A stretch of DNA of 64,000 bases, taken from positions 25,424,501-25,488,500 of the forward strand of contig NC_089039.1 of NCBI RefSeq assembly GCF_034140825.1, written 5' to 3'. The notes beneath the pieces are model-generated. The model ran no database searches. It saw nothing but the letters and a program-made list of their open reading frames with translations, and had not been told where the DNA came from. Shown here in pieces: positions 54,454-64,000 of this stretch. How positions within the stretch are numbered: the first letter of the stretch is position 1; each line of letters starts with the position of its first letter. A program made the position numbers and the translations under genes. The DNA is from Oryza sativa Japonica Group. Lineage: Eukaryota > Streptophyta > Magnoliopsida > Poales > Poaceae.

Positions 54454-54739
54454 TGCCGATCCCTCGATTTCTCCCTCTCGGGCGTGGAGTCCTTGCAAGA
54501 TTTCAGATTTGGGAGGAATGATTGCGAGGAGAAGGAGGAGGGATTTGGGGGAAGATTTTATCTTGGCGGGAGTTTTCCCTCCAGAGTTTTCGTTCAAGTT
54601 CAATCTGGGCGGTAGCTTGTTTGGGAAGGAGGCTGACCGCTGGAGGGAGTAGAGGCGACGCGGCGGCGCCAAAATCTGCCACGTGGGTCCTGCTTGTCGG
54701 TGACACTGGCTCGTGTGAAACGAGTTGAAACTTGGAACA
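54454..54739. promoter_or_regulatory. 5' leader and promoter of BRCA1
   Basis: GA/CT-rich sequence upstream of the BRCA1 start on the minus strand. I see no TATA box, as expected for a housekeeping repair gene. A MITE begins within 300 bp of the start codon. Confidence 0.4.
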
Positions 54740-54885
54740 TTGCAGGAGTTTAGTTCCAAACTTCTTTAAACTTCTAACTTTTCCATCATATCAAAATTTT
54801 TCTACACGCACGAACTTCCAATTTTTCCATCACATCATTCCAATTTCAACCAAACTTCTAGTTTTAACGTGAACTAAACACACCC
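54740..54885. mobile_element. Tourist-like MITE, minus orientation
   Basis: On the minus strand it begins GGGTGTGTTTAGTTCACG and continues GTTGAAATTGGAATGATGTG and GATGGAAAAGTTAGAAGTTT, matching the copy at 47168-47314. The far end is GGAGTTTAGTTCCAAACTTC. No clean target duplication was found, so boundaries are approximate. Confidence 0.6.
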
Positions 54886-54939
54886 TTAGGTAATAACGTA
54901 ATCTTATTTTCTCTAATAAGAGTTGGATAAAGATTAAGA

Positions 54940-55330
54940 TTTTTATGTCACGTTTTTCAAACTGCTAAACGATACGTTTCGTACGAAAACTTTTTATATG
55001 AAAGTTGCTCTAAAATATCATACTAATCTATTTTTCAAATTTATAATAATTAAAACTCAATCAATTATACGTTAATACCACCCCGTTTTTACGTAAAAAA
55101 AACTTCATCTACATATTAGGAGAAAATAACACCACCTAGTCTGTTGCCCAAGTTTTCTAATGAGCTAAAATGTTTCATTAGAAAATAAAAAATAAATTTT
55201 AGGTAAAACATTTAAACGTGTGTTCTTTAACAACTTAGAAGTAAATTTAAAAATATATTAATAATATTTTGAAATCAACTTCAAAATTAAATTTGAAAAT
55301 TTAAATTTTGGTTGTTTTTCTTTTCATGAG
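54940..55330. repeat. Two adjoining dispersed repeat remnants
   Basis: 54945-55115 is a degenerate relative of the element at 57334-57574 (TTTCAAACTGCTAAAC, CATACTAATCTATTTTTCAA). 55148-55330 matches about 1255-1440 of this window. Neither has recognisable ends. Confidence 0.5.
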
Positions 55331-55503
55331 TTGGCTCCTATACGTGGGAAAGTGGGAGAGGTGCTTGGACTAGGCCACTTGGGCCACAGAGATTTTACAC
55401 ATTTTTAATGGTTGTAGGAGTTAGTATTATTTTCGGTTGTGGGGTATGGATCGGCTCAATATATATTTAAGAGAGTTAAAGTGCACTTGGGATGGTTAGA
55501 TTA

Positions 55504-55806
55504 GTATGTGTTTGGTTTAAGGGACGGAGTGGGTTGGATTGGATCGAACTCACTTTTTAAGGTGTTTGGTTTGGGAATAGGTGAGAGGGGATGATCCCTG
55601 AAATGGATATTCTCCTGAGATTTGGATTGGACTGGTTCCTCAAAAACTAGCGGATCAATCCAACCCACTTTTCTTTGACATATGGGTCATCCTCTTTAAA
55701 GTAAGACCATCACATCCCTCGTGCTAAATAGACAGACGAGATAATCGCATCCGAAACTAAGGATGAGTCCAACCCATCTTACCTCATCCCAAAACAAAAC
55801 ACATAC
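55504..55806. mobile_element. hAT-type MITE (303 bp)
   Basis: The ends are GTATGTGTTTGGTTTAAGG and, inverted, GTATGTGTTTTGTTTTGGG. A perfect 8-bp duplication TTAGATTA lies at 55496-55503 and 55807-55814. There is no coding capacity. Its right duplication abuts the next MITE. Confidence 0.85.
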
Positions 55807-55815
55807 TTAGATTAT

Positions 55816-56142
55816 GGGAGTATCTAGATCCTAAAAAATTTTGGCCAAAAATATCAAATAAAATGTTTGGACACATGCATGGAATATTAAATATGGACGA
55901 AAAATAAATCAATTGTACAGTTTGCATGTAAATTGCGAGACGAATCTTTGAGCTTAATTGTGTTATGATTTGACAATGTGATGCTACAGTAAACATTTGC
56001 TAATAACGGATTAATTAGGCTTAATAGATTCATCTCGCAGTTTACAGACGAAATCTGTAATTTGTTTTGGTATTAGTCTACATTTAATACTTTAAATGTG
56101 CCTATATACTTAAAAAAATTGGCCAGCGAACTAAGCAAGCCC
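55816..56142. mobile_element. Tourist-like MITE with TGCTACAGTAAAC core
   Basis: 327 bp flanked by TAT on both sides. The ends are GGGAGTATCTAGATCC and GGGCTTGCTTAGTTCG read inward. The core contains GCGAGACGAATCTTTGAGC, GATGCTACAGTAAACATTTG and GGATTAATTAGGCTTAATAG, shared with 58025-58368. Confidence 0.75.
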
Positions 56143-57330
56143 TATCTTTGGGCACTTCGGGTATTTGGTCCTTTGAGACAGACGACTGAAGACACCTAAA
56201 AAAATGTTCGGTCTTTATCAAAAGATGACCGAACTAGAAACATAAGATTAGTGTTCCGGTTTTTTAAATCGGTTTTCGGTCTCGTTTTATTTTGTCCATC
56301 TCTGTGCACCCACCCACACATGTATCACATATCACCACACACGTACTAATAGTAGTTAATAAACCATATTTTGGTATTCTTTTACCATCTAATCTTATTT
56401 TCCACGCGCGCTCTTCTCAAAATGCTAAATGTCCTTGTTTTCTGCATTTATATTTTTCAAACTGCTAAACAGCGTTTTCAAAAAATTCTAAAAAAATATG
56501 CTTTAAAAAAATCATATTAATCTATTTTCAAGTTTATTTTAGCTAATTAATTATGCGTTAGTAAATCGCTCCGTTTTACATACGGGGAGGTAAAGTTTCT
56601 CACCTCACTTCTGAACGCAATCTTACACGCCTACAAAATATTTTCTAGCATGCATTTAAATAAATGGAGACCAATGATAATTCATAGCCTCGCTAAATTT
56701 CTATAGAATTGGTATTGGAATTTAAACCCTAATAAGGTCATACACCCACGACTCTCGTAACACCCCGGTGCATTTACTTCCACAAACTTTTGCCGGTCTC
56801 TGTGCCTCCATTTGATTTGGATAAAAATGAGTGACGTTTTTAGCCGAACAGTTCTTGAGTCCCATGGTCAGAACAAATTCCGTCACTGGGCATTACATTT
56901 GCCGATGAAATGAAATAATAAAGGGTTGGGTAGGATCGTGCATGGAAACAACACCATTAATCAAGTAAAAAAATCGAAACAACACCAAGATCACGTACAC
57001 AATCCGGCTAGCTTCGAAAGGAAGTTCAAAAGTTGGGGAGAAAACGAGACTGTGACGGACACTTTCGTGTTTTTTCCTTGTCCCAAGAAAGATGGGGCAA
57101 CTTGATGATCATGGGTTGATAATTTGGTGAATTAATCGCGCACTCGCATGCAAATGGTGCCGGTCGGTACATCGGTTGTAGACTTATAGCTGTTACCGTG
57201 TGTGGTGAGTCTTAATCAATTTGCATATTAGTAGATGGGTGAAGAAATTGTGCGATTACACTAAACTAGCTAGCTGCATTGAACCATGGCTCTGTTGATC
57301 GGTTTGCTGTTGCATCATACACCTGACGCC
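56143..57330. other. Spacer with MITE fragments
   Basis: 56430-56620 is a partial relative of 57334-57574 (TTTTCAAACTGCTAAACAGC, ATTAATCTATTTTCAAG). The rest shows no gene. Confidence 0.4.
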
Positions 57331-57333
57331 TTA

Positions 57334-57574
57334 GGGTGTGTTTGAGAAGGAGGGGATTGAGGAGATTGGGAAAATACGTAAAATGAGGTGAGCCATTAGC
57401 ACATGATTAATTGAGTATTAATTATTTTAAACTTTAAAAATAGATTAATATGATTTTTTAAATCAACTTTCCTATAATTTTTTTTGCAAAAAACACACCG
57501 TTTAGTAGTTCGGGAAGCGTGCGCGCGGAAAACAAAACTATCTTTCTCTCTTTCTCCTGCGCTCGAACGCAGCC
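57334..57574. mobile_element. Tourist (PIF/Harbinger) MITE
   Basis: 241 bp flanked by TTA at 57331-57333 and 57575-57577. The ends are GGGTGTGTTTGAGAAGGAG and, inverted, GGCTGCGTTCGAGCGCAGGAG-like. The inside has CATGATTAATTGAGTATTAA and TAGATTAATATGATTTTTTA, motifs also found in fragments at 54945, 56430 and 48530. Confidence 0.85.
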
Positions 57575-58024
57575 TTAAACTCCATTTTTCGAGTCATCAG
57601 ATCAACTCTAGCATTAGAACAAGTTTAATAGTACAGCAATTACTAACTTTAAAAATTAATATTTTAGCTAATCAAATAGTTTACTCATATAATAGTAACA
57701 TATAAATATGTACTACATCATGAATACATGGCTCATCTCTTGTGCATACAACGCATTTCCTTTCTTTCTTTCTTCTCCATCTAAACACTTAGACCTATCC
57801 ACTTTTTAATACTCGCTCCTACCGTCGATTGGGGCGGATCCAGCGTGGGTGCTGGGAGGACTCGAGTCCCCCTACCCCGCTAGATCACCATTGATAGAAG
57901 GGGAGACGAAAGGGCAATAATAAAGAGAAAATGAGAGTAGGGGAGATTGAAGAAGGAAGAAGGAGATAAGTCCCCTCTTAAATCTTCTTCTGGATCCGCC
58001 CATGATCGTCGGAGAAGATATATA

Positions 58025-58368
58025 GACCCTGTTTGGATCCAGGGACTAATGTTTAGTCCCTGTCACATCGGATGTTTGAACACTAATTAGAAGTATTAAA
58101 CGTAGACTAATGACAAAACCCATTCCATATCCCTAGACTAATTCGCAAGACAAATCTATTGAGCCTAATTAATCTATGATTGGCCTATGTGATGCTACAG
58201 TAAACATGTGCTAATTATGGATTAACTAGGCTTAAAAATTTTGTCTCACGAATTAGCTCTCATTTATGCAATTAGTTTTATTATTAGTCTACGTTTAATA
58301 CTTCTAATTAGTGTCAAACATCTAATATGACATGGACTAAAATTTAGTCCTTGGATCCAAACACCACC
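58025..58368. mobile_element. Tourist-like MITE (344 bp) with long inverted ends
   Basis: Flanked by ATA at 58022-58024 and 58369-58371. The ends are GACCCTGTTTGGATCCAGGG and GGTGGTGTTTGGATCCAAGG. The inverted pairing extends through GACTAAATTTTAGTCC and ACACTAATTAGAAGTATTAA. It shares the GATGCTACAGTAAACATGTG core with 55816-56142 and is the least degraded of the family here. Confidence 0.85.
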
Positions 58369-58600
58369 ATAAGCATCCAGTAGTAGACTACGGTGATGAT
58401 ATCCACACTGCAAGTTCCAAGAATCAATCCTGCCAAGTGGTACACAAAACCATAAAACCAACGTGCACGTTAAACGTTTTGTGTGTGTGAAACCCAGTTT
58501 CGTTTTTATAATCCCTCCTGGTGAGCAGCTGCACATGCAAAAATCAAAATACAGTTGTCTCTGCTCTATACTTGTACTACAACCCGGTCGGCCAGGCTAA

Positions 58601-61410
58601 GGGCACGTACAGCGGGTCTTTTTGCCCCGTCTCTGTGATGTCTTTTATGCAAAAAACCCCCCGGTTGAGTCAAGCGACGGGAGCTGCGTCCTCTCGCGAG
58701 GCGATGGCGACGACCCGTGCTCCGAGGCGGAAGAGGCAAGCTCAGCACCGTTGTACGAGCTCGTCGTCCCGAGGCGACGGCGCGGCAGGATCCCGCGCGG
58801 AGAGCGCGCGCGCGGGAAATTTCCCCGCGAAATCCAGGTTCGTCCAACTCCCCTCCCACTCCCCCAATCCGGGAAATTTGCTCCAGCATATAGCGCAGCA
58901 ATCTCTCCCAATCTCCCACTCCCCCAATCTCCAACTCCCCTCGCTTGATTTGGGTGCTGCTGAGATGTCCACGGCGGCTGCAGGTAGGAAGAAGAAGGGA
59001 GGCACACCTGAGGCCTCGGATGCGGCGGCGGCAGCCCCAGCTCGTTTGGAAAAGGCATTCTACAATTTAATTACTTGACTCTAAATTTTTTTGCATCATG
59101 CAGCATTTTATCCTAATGATATTGAGGTTATATTCAACTTTTGAGAGAAATAAAAATCTGATGGTTGTTTATATTATGAATTGATTGTGGATTGGATGAA
59201 GCTATCTCTAGATGTTACTCTGTTTATACTACCTGATTATTAATGTCAGTAATCCCTTCCTTTGTTATATGGTTACAGTAGTTAGCTAGAACCCTGTAAC
59301 TGAAATGAACTAGCTGCCATGAGATAATTCGCAAAAGCGAGCCAAACTCAAATGCAGAGATTTAGTTAGCTAGAACCCTGTAACTGAAATGAACTAGCTT
59401 GTTCAGTGATACACTATACTACTGATATGGAGTATATATAATCTAGGGAAAAAGATGAGCATATTAGCCTTTTATTGCATTCCTTTTCTTTTTGTACTCT
59501 CTCTATACATATATGTCTCTATACATATATAATCTAGGGAAAAAGATGAGTATATATAATCTTTCAGCAGGTTCAGTGTATGTCTCTATACATATACTTT
59601 GATGAGAATCTGCAAATGATCAGAAAGGGGAAATTTAGGAAATAAATTCAGAGCTTGATCATTGGAGGTATATACTGGGAGCTAAATATTGATTTGATTG
59701 TGGTCATGGCTGGGAGGTATACATCCTGGTAGATATATACATCCTGTGAGGTCAGTTGGAATGCCGAGAGGTCTCATTCAGTTTCAGTTTCTGAATTAAT
59801 GTGAATGTGATTTGTAAATGCGAATGTGCACTTCAGTTTCTGTTGGAATGTGAATGTGCATGCTTCAGGTTCAGTTGTTGCAATGTGAATGTGCATGCTT
59901 CAGTTTCAGTTTCTGTTGGAGTGCCGAGAGGACTAATTTGCTTATGTGAATGTGAATGTACCCTTCAGTTTCTTTCTGGAATGTGAATGTGCATGCTTCA
60001 GTTACAGGCATTATGTATATGTGCTCCTTTATTATGTGAATGCTTCAGTTATGTGCATGCCCGTTTCTGTGAATGTGAACGTGAATTCAAGCCTCAATTT
60101 TATACTATAAAATGGAACCATCTACTCCTTTTCATTATGTATATGTGCTCCTTTCCACTACCGTACCCTCTACTCCTTTTCATTCTGTAAATGGAGCCGC
60201 ATGAAGATGATGACTTCCTAGAAGCCGACAATTTTGAAGTGTTCACCGTAGAAGAGTTGCTGGCAGAGGATGAGATCATCGAAGAGTTGCTAGCAGAAGA
60301 ATTCAAGGCTGCAGGTGATGGAGAAGCTTCGTCCGTATCTCGCCGTCGTCGACAGAGTGGACCAAGGAGGTACATACCAAGAAATCGAGAACGAGGTCAT
60401 GATGATCTTGTCGCTAATTACTTTTCCGCAAATCCTATCTACACCGATGAAATGTTTCGTAGGAGATTTAGGATGAGACGGCCGTTGTTTCTGCGTATCG
60501 TACATGAACTTAGTGAGTGGTCTCCTTATTTCACCCAACGAGTTGATGCAACTGGTAGGAATAGTCTTTCACCGCTTCAAAAGTGTATAGCAGCTATCAG
60601 GATGTTAGGTTATGGAACCGCGGCTGATCAACTTGATGAAGTCTTGAGGATTGCTGCAAGCACTTGTTTGGAATGTTTGGGAAAATTTGCTGAAGGGGTG
60701 ATTGAAAAGTTTGGTGACGAATATCTACGCCTGCCAAGAGCCGATGAATTGGAAAAAATCTTACAAGAAAATGAGGCTCGTGGTTTTCCTGGAATGTACG
60801 GAAGCATCGATTGTATGCATTGGCCATGGAAGAATTGTCCGAAAGGTTGGGCAGGCATGTTCACTAGTGGTAACAAAGGCGTTCCTACTATGATTCTTGA
60901 AGCAGTGGCAACTAAAGATCTTCGTATATGGCATGCTTTTTTTGGTACTGCCGGGTCTCAGAATGACATAAACGTTCTAAACAAGTCGCCACTATTTATT
61001 CAAGCAATAAAAGGGGAAGCTCCAACGGTACACTACAACGTAAACGGAACACAATATGACATGGGTTACTATCTTGCCGATAGAATATATCCAGAATGGG
61101 CAGTATTCGTGAAGACAGTGACGGCCCCTCAGTTGGCGGAAGACAAATTATTTGCATTAAAGCAAGAAGGGGCGAGGAAAGATGTCGAGTGCGCATTTGG
61201 TGTGCTGCAATCACGCTTTGATATTATTCGTCGACCAGCAAGGTTATGGAAGCAGGGGGACGTTATCAACATAATGCAAGCTTGTGTTATCCTTCACAAT
61301 ATGATAGTGGAAGATGAGAAGGAAGCAATTAGAGATGTCTTGGATTTGAATTATAATCCAAGTGCAACGATAGTGCTCCCGCCTGAAGTGCAAAGAAGCG
61401 ACAACCCAGA
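58601..61410 (+). mobile_element. PIF/Harbinger DNA transposon, right end not in view
   Basis: The left end GGGCACGTACAGCGGGTC follows TAA at 58598-58600, matching the G-rich ends and TWA targets of rice PIF/Harbinger elements. The transposase frame begins at 60191. Between them are a GC-rich leader with a Lys/Arg-rich frame (to 59078, including STAAAGRKKKGG), AT-rich sequence, and the degenerate repeats at 59280-60085. No Myb-like ORF1 domain could be recognised. At 61411 an LTR element interrupts the transposon, and its right inverted end is outside the window or lost. Confidence 0.7.
59757..60090. repeat. Degenerate short repeats of a GTGAATGTGCATGCTTCAG unit
   Basis: Variants of GAATGTGCATGCTTCAG plus TTTCAGTTTCTG, and the phrase GTGCCGAGAGG or ATGCCGAGAGG, recur irregularly. 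Nearby, GTTAGCTAGAACCCTGTAAC is repeated at 59280 and 59366, and AATCTAGGGAAAAAGATGAG at 59441 and 59531. All lie in the leader of the Harbinger transposon. Confidence 0.75.
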
Positions 61411-61522
61411 TGTCACGCCCAGAAATTTAGCCCAAATTTCCAGACTATTTTGTGTATTAAATCCCTGTCCAGGACCAGCCAGGGTACACAAAACGACAAG
61501 TAATAAACAGTTCCAAACGTAA
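60191..61522 (+). CDS. PIF/Harbinger-type DDE transposase (plant transposon protein)
   Basis: A 443-codon open frame. The acidic N terminus (EPHEDDDFLEADNFEVFTVE) leads to RRRRQSGPRRYIPRNRERGHD and a DNA-binding helical part (YTDEMFRRRFRMRRPLFLRI). The DDE core has the first Asp in GSIDCMHWPWKNCP, the second in SQNDINVLNKSP and the Glu in DVECAFGVLQSRFDIIRRP; these are the Plant_tran/DDE_4 signatures. NIMQACVILHNMIVEDE marks the C-terminal end of the domain. The catalytic part looks whole. The last 37 or so codons (from about residue 407) come from the inserted LTR element, so the natural C terminus is missing. The role would be cutting and reinserting Harbinger elements and possibly related Tourist MITEs, with an ORF1 partner supplied elsewhere. 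Confidence 0.92.
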   Translation: MEPHEDDDFLEADNFEVFTVEELLAEDEIIEELLAEEFKAAGDGEASSVSRRRRQSGPRRYIPRNRERGHDDLVANYFSANPIYTDEMFRRRFRMRRPLFLRIVHELSEWSPYFTQRVDATGRNSLSPLQKCIAAIRMLGYGTAADQLDEVLRIAASTCLECLGKFAEGVIEKFGDEYLRLPRADELEKILQENEARGFPGMYGSIDCMHWPWKNCPKGWAGMFTSGNKGVPTMILEAVATKDLRIWHAFFGTAGSQNDINVLNKSPLFIQAIKGEAPTVHYNVNGTQYDMGYYLADRIYPEWAVFVKTVTAPQLAEDKLFALKQEGARKDVECAFGVLQSRFDIIRRPARLWKQGDVINIMQACVILHNMIVEDEKEAIRDVLDLNYNPSATIVLPPEVQRSDNPDVTPRNLAQISRLFCVLNPCPGPARVHKTTSNKQFQT

Positions 61523-64000
61523 ATAAAGCGTAAAATACTTACAGAAGAGGCACTTAGTCCTCACACCGAAACAAAAGCAGCAGCAGCGGAAAAAGGCGAT
61601 CCTAGCGGGGCTTCAGCTCCACTCCACAGGCAAAACTCAACTGGGGTCTGAGCCTTGGTCCTCTAACTCCATCTTCAGCTCAGAAGCACTACACTTCTGA
61701 AAAGGGGGAATAATAGCAAGGCTGAGTACAACCACCGTACTCAGCAAGCCACACCAACGATGCAGACGTGCAAGGGGGAACACAAGGACGGTTTGTGGCT
61801 ATTTGCATAAAGGCGGTTGTAAAACATTTTATTGAGCAAAACAGTAAAACTGTTGAGTAATTAAAGTAATATTAAATCTCCACTGATCAACGCTACACCA
61901 CGTTGAACAGGCCCAACCAACCCACCTGTACTACAGTGCATTGGGTCGATTTATTAGGTGTGAGACTAATCACGGTGAATCTGGTCGATCGCCCATAACC
62001 GCGGGCACGGCTATTCGAATAGTTTTACTCTGGCCAGAGGTGCACAACTGTACCCACAAGACACAACCCACCGACATGTCACCGCGTCATCATGTGCCCA
62101 TGATGCACACGTCACCATGTCGAGTGATTGTGACGAGACCCTTCGCATAACCCTCCCCTAACCATCCACACCACGCTAAGGTTTCACCCCCACCCCTCAA
62201 AAGGCAGTGGGCGGTCCCCTCTTGCGCCGCGGTGAATCCGGCAGCTGGACAACCGGACACCCCGGCCGACCCAACTCCATCACGCCCACCCTCGCCACCG
62301 GTGCCTAGGAAAGGGTCGAGCTATACTTCAGATCAAGCAGTTACCCATTCCCGCTTGTGGCAAGCGCTGTAAGTCTTCCAGGGTTTCCCGTGAACCGGTC
62401 CTTAATTGCTATGGGTGCGACTCGCAAAACCATGCATCCACAGCCCACCATTCAGTCGCATTTTAGTTGGATAATTACGACCATAAAACATGGCCAGATG
62501 TCTCGAGCACGCAGCTCAACAAGATACTAGAATGTCTAATACTGCAATTATCCCATCGACTGAGCTAGTGGTAATTAAGCATGGCTAAGCATATAGTTCT
62601 AGCTAGGTCACATAAGTAACACAAGCTAGTCAATTTATTACCCAAGGTTGACAAAGAACAGATATCAAGTAAACATGGCGCAAGCGAGCAGATAGGAAAA
62701 CCCTGATCCCATGTAATTAGCAAAACATGCATATTTATTTGTAAACGGTAAAACATTTATAAATTGGGATCAACATGCTCAAGGAGAATGTGTGACTTGC
62801 CTTGCTTCTTCACTTTGATCTTCTGAACTCTTTTCCTCGCGACCGCGGACTTCCGAAACGACGGAAACTACACGCTGGCACGCAAAACGAGGAAAAACTC
62901 TAATAAACACCAAGAAAACAGTACATAAAAAGTAAACAAACATGTAGAGCTCAATTTTAGATGAATTTTGCAAGTTGAATGGCTCAATTCGGAGTTCGAA
63001 TGAATTAGATATGAATTTTAGAAGGTTTTGAGCCATTTTAATGAATTTCTAGAATTATTACCGATTTATTGCGCAATTTAAATCAATTATGACGTCATCC
63101 GACGGGGGAGAGGTGGCGCCGGCAAGCGGGCCCCACCTGACGGTGACTCACGGGTGGCGGGCGCACCGTGGACCGAGTCCACGCATGCGCTGGTCCGCGG
63201 GCGCACCACGTGGCAGACACGTGGCGGCCACGACGGACGGCTAGCGGAGGTGGCGCCGACGTGGCGCCACAGAGGCACCGACGCGGGCGGCACGGGAAGG
63301 CCACGTGGACGGCCCAGATCGCCCCGAAGGAGGATCGGGCGGCCACGGGCGAGCGGGAGCCAGCTCACCGGTCGGCCGGCCGGGAGCGACGGCGCACGGC
63401 CCGATGGTCGCCGGCGACGACCACCGGCGCGACGGCACGCACGGGAGGCGACGAAAAGAGGGGAAAGGGAAAGGAGATGAAGGGGGTCCTCACCGAGGAG
63501 CGCCGGCGACGGGACGACCATGGGGAGGCGACCGGCGGCGGAAAGGATGGCGGCGGCCGACACGGGAGGCGACGGGAACGGCGGTCCGACGACGCCCGAC
63601 CATGGCGGAGCCGCGGCCGAGGGCCGGCAAGACCTAGGGAAATTATTGGAGCGGTTAGGGAGGGAAATAGGCGACCGGAGCGGCGAGAATACCACGCCAG
63701 AGAGGAGAGGAATGGTGGGGCTCACCGGCGACCGAGAGGTACCACGTTCCGGTGGGTTTCCGGCGATGAACAACGGTGACCGAGGTGCTGCACGGCGCTG
63801 CGAGGCGAGAGGTGAAGACGGAGCGACGCGGCGGCGGCTAAGGCGACGGTGGCACACGGCTGGAGGCGGCGTATGGTGGAGGTGGCTCGGGATGCACGGT
63901 GGAAGGGTGGTTGCGGTGGTGGAATGGGGAAACGGAGCGGAGGCCGGGGTAGAGCTTGGCACGGCGTTGCCGACGGCGCAAGCGGCGAGGTGCGGCGACG
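61411..64000. mobile_element. LTR of a Gypsy-like retrotransposon, continuing past the window
   Basis: Begins TGTCACGCCCAGAAATTTAG, the usual start of a group of long rice Gypsy-type LTRs. It contains the familiar GCTGAGTACAACCACCGTACTCAGCAAG-type palindromic segment near 61722-61752. The part after 63080 is very GC-rich, with open frames in several registers that I regard as non-coding. It is inserted in the Harbinger transposase frame. Only one border is in view, so it cannot be told whether it is a solo LTR or a full element, and age cannot be estimated. Confidence 0.7.

Noticed and set aside
63087-63962. 291-codon minus-strand frame and overlapping plus-strand frames
   Set aside because: GC-rich, Pro/Arg/Ser low-complexity frames inside the LTR repeat; no domain.

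Overview
This is a nuclear window from a grass, almost certainly rice (Oryza). The host genes have many short introns, GC-rich 5' ends and plant-type proteins (plastid lipoyl synthase, BRCA1 with an extended PHD, nepenthesin-type aspartic protease). The spaces between them are full of small rice-type MITEs: TA-flanked Stowaway copies beginning CTCCCTCCGT, TTA/TAT-flanked Tourist-like copies, and hAT copies with 8-bp duplications. The combination of LIP1p, a serpin and BRCA1 fits my memory of the long arm of rice chromosome 5. That placement is recollection and was not checked.

Layout. 0.3-1 kb: a Mutator-type foldback MITE. 4.5-7.6 kb (+): a TLC-domain membrane protein in eight coding exons. 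8.7-10.1 kb (+): an intronless secreted aspartic protease. 10.8 and 12.8 kb (+): two identical tRNA-Asp(GTC) genes. 13.5-22.5 kb (-): an 18-exon carnosine N-methyltransferase-like (N2227 family) gene whose introns carry Stowaway copies and a GC-rich insertion. 24.0-31.5 kb (-): a 13-coding-exon NDR-type AGC kinase with one GC-AG intron, a LINE tail in an intron and a hAT element beside its 5' end. 35.6-37.7 kb (+): plastidial lipoyl synthase. 38.35 kb (+): an intron-bearing elongator tRNA-Met. 38.7-40.6 kb (+): a plastid-targeted YtqB/MnmM-like methyltransferase. 42.4-43.6 kb (-): a serpin with a broken frame. 44.0-45.7 kb (+): a decayed partial duplicate of the methyltransferase gene. 46-48.7 kb: gene debris, including a small piece of BRCA1 exon 7 and a papain-like protease remnant. 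49.2-54.5 kb (-): BRCA1 in 14 exons. 54.7-58.4 kb: a dense MITE cluster. 58.6-61.4 kb: a PIF/Harbinger element with a long transposase frame, cut by an LTR element that fills the window to its end.

All exon models were read by eye from splice sites and frame continuity. In each of the six multi-exon genes the exon lengths sum to a whole number of codons and the joined product matches the family along its length. The genes do not form an operon-like unit. They are ordinary single-copy housekeeping or regulatory genes: DNA repair (BRCA1), lipoylation of plastid proteins (LIP1p), kinase signalling (NDR), histidine-dipeptide-type methylation (CARNMT1-like) and probable plastid tRNA or rRNA methylation (MnmM-like). 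I did not find a clearly new biological system. The points most worth a second look are the inverted BRCA1 fragment, the partial duplication of the methyltransferase gene, the Cys/His-rich insert in the CARNMT1-like protein, the GC-AG intron in the kinase and the serpin's altered reactive loop.
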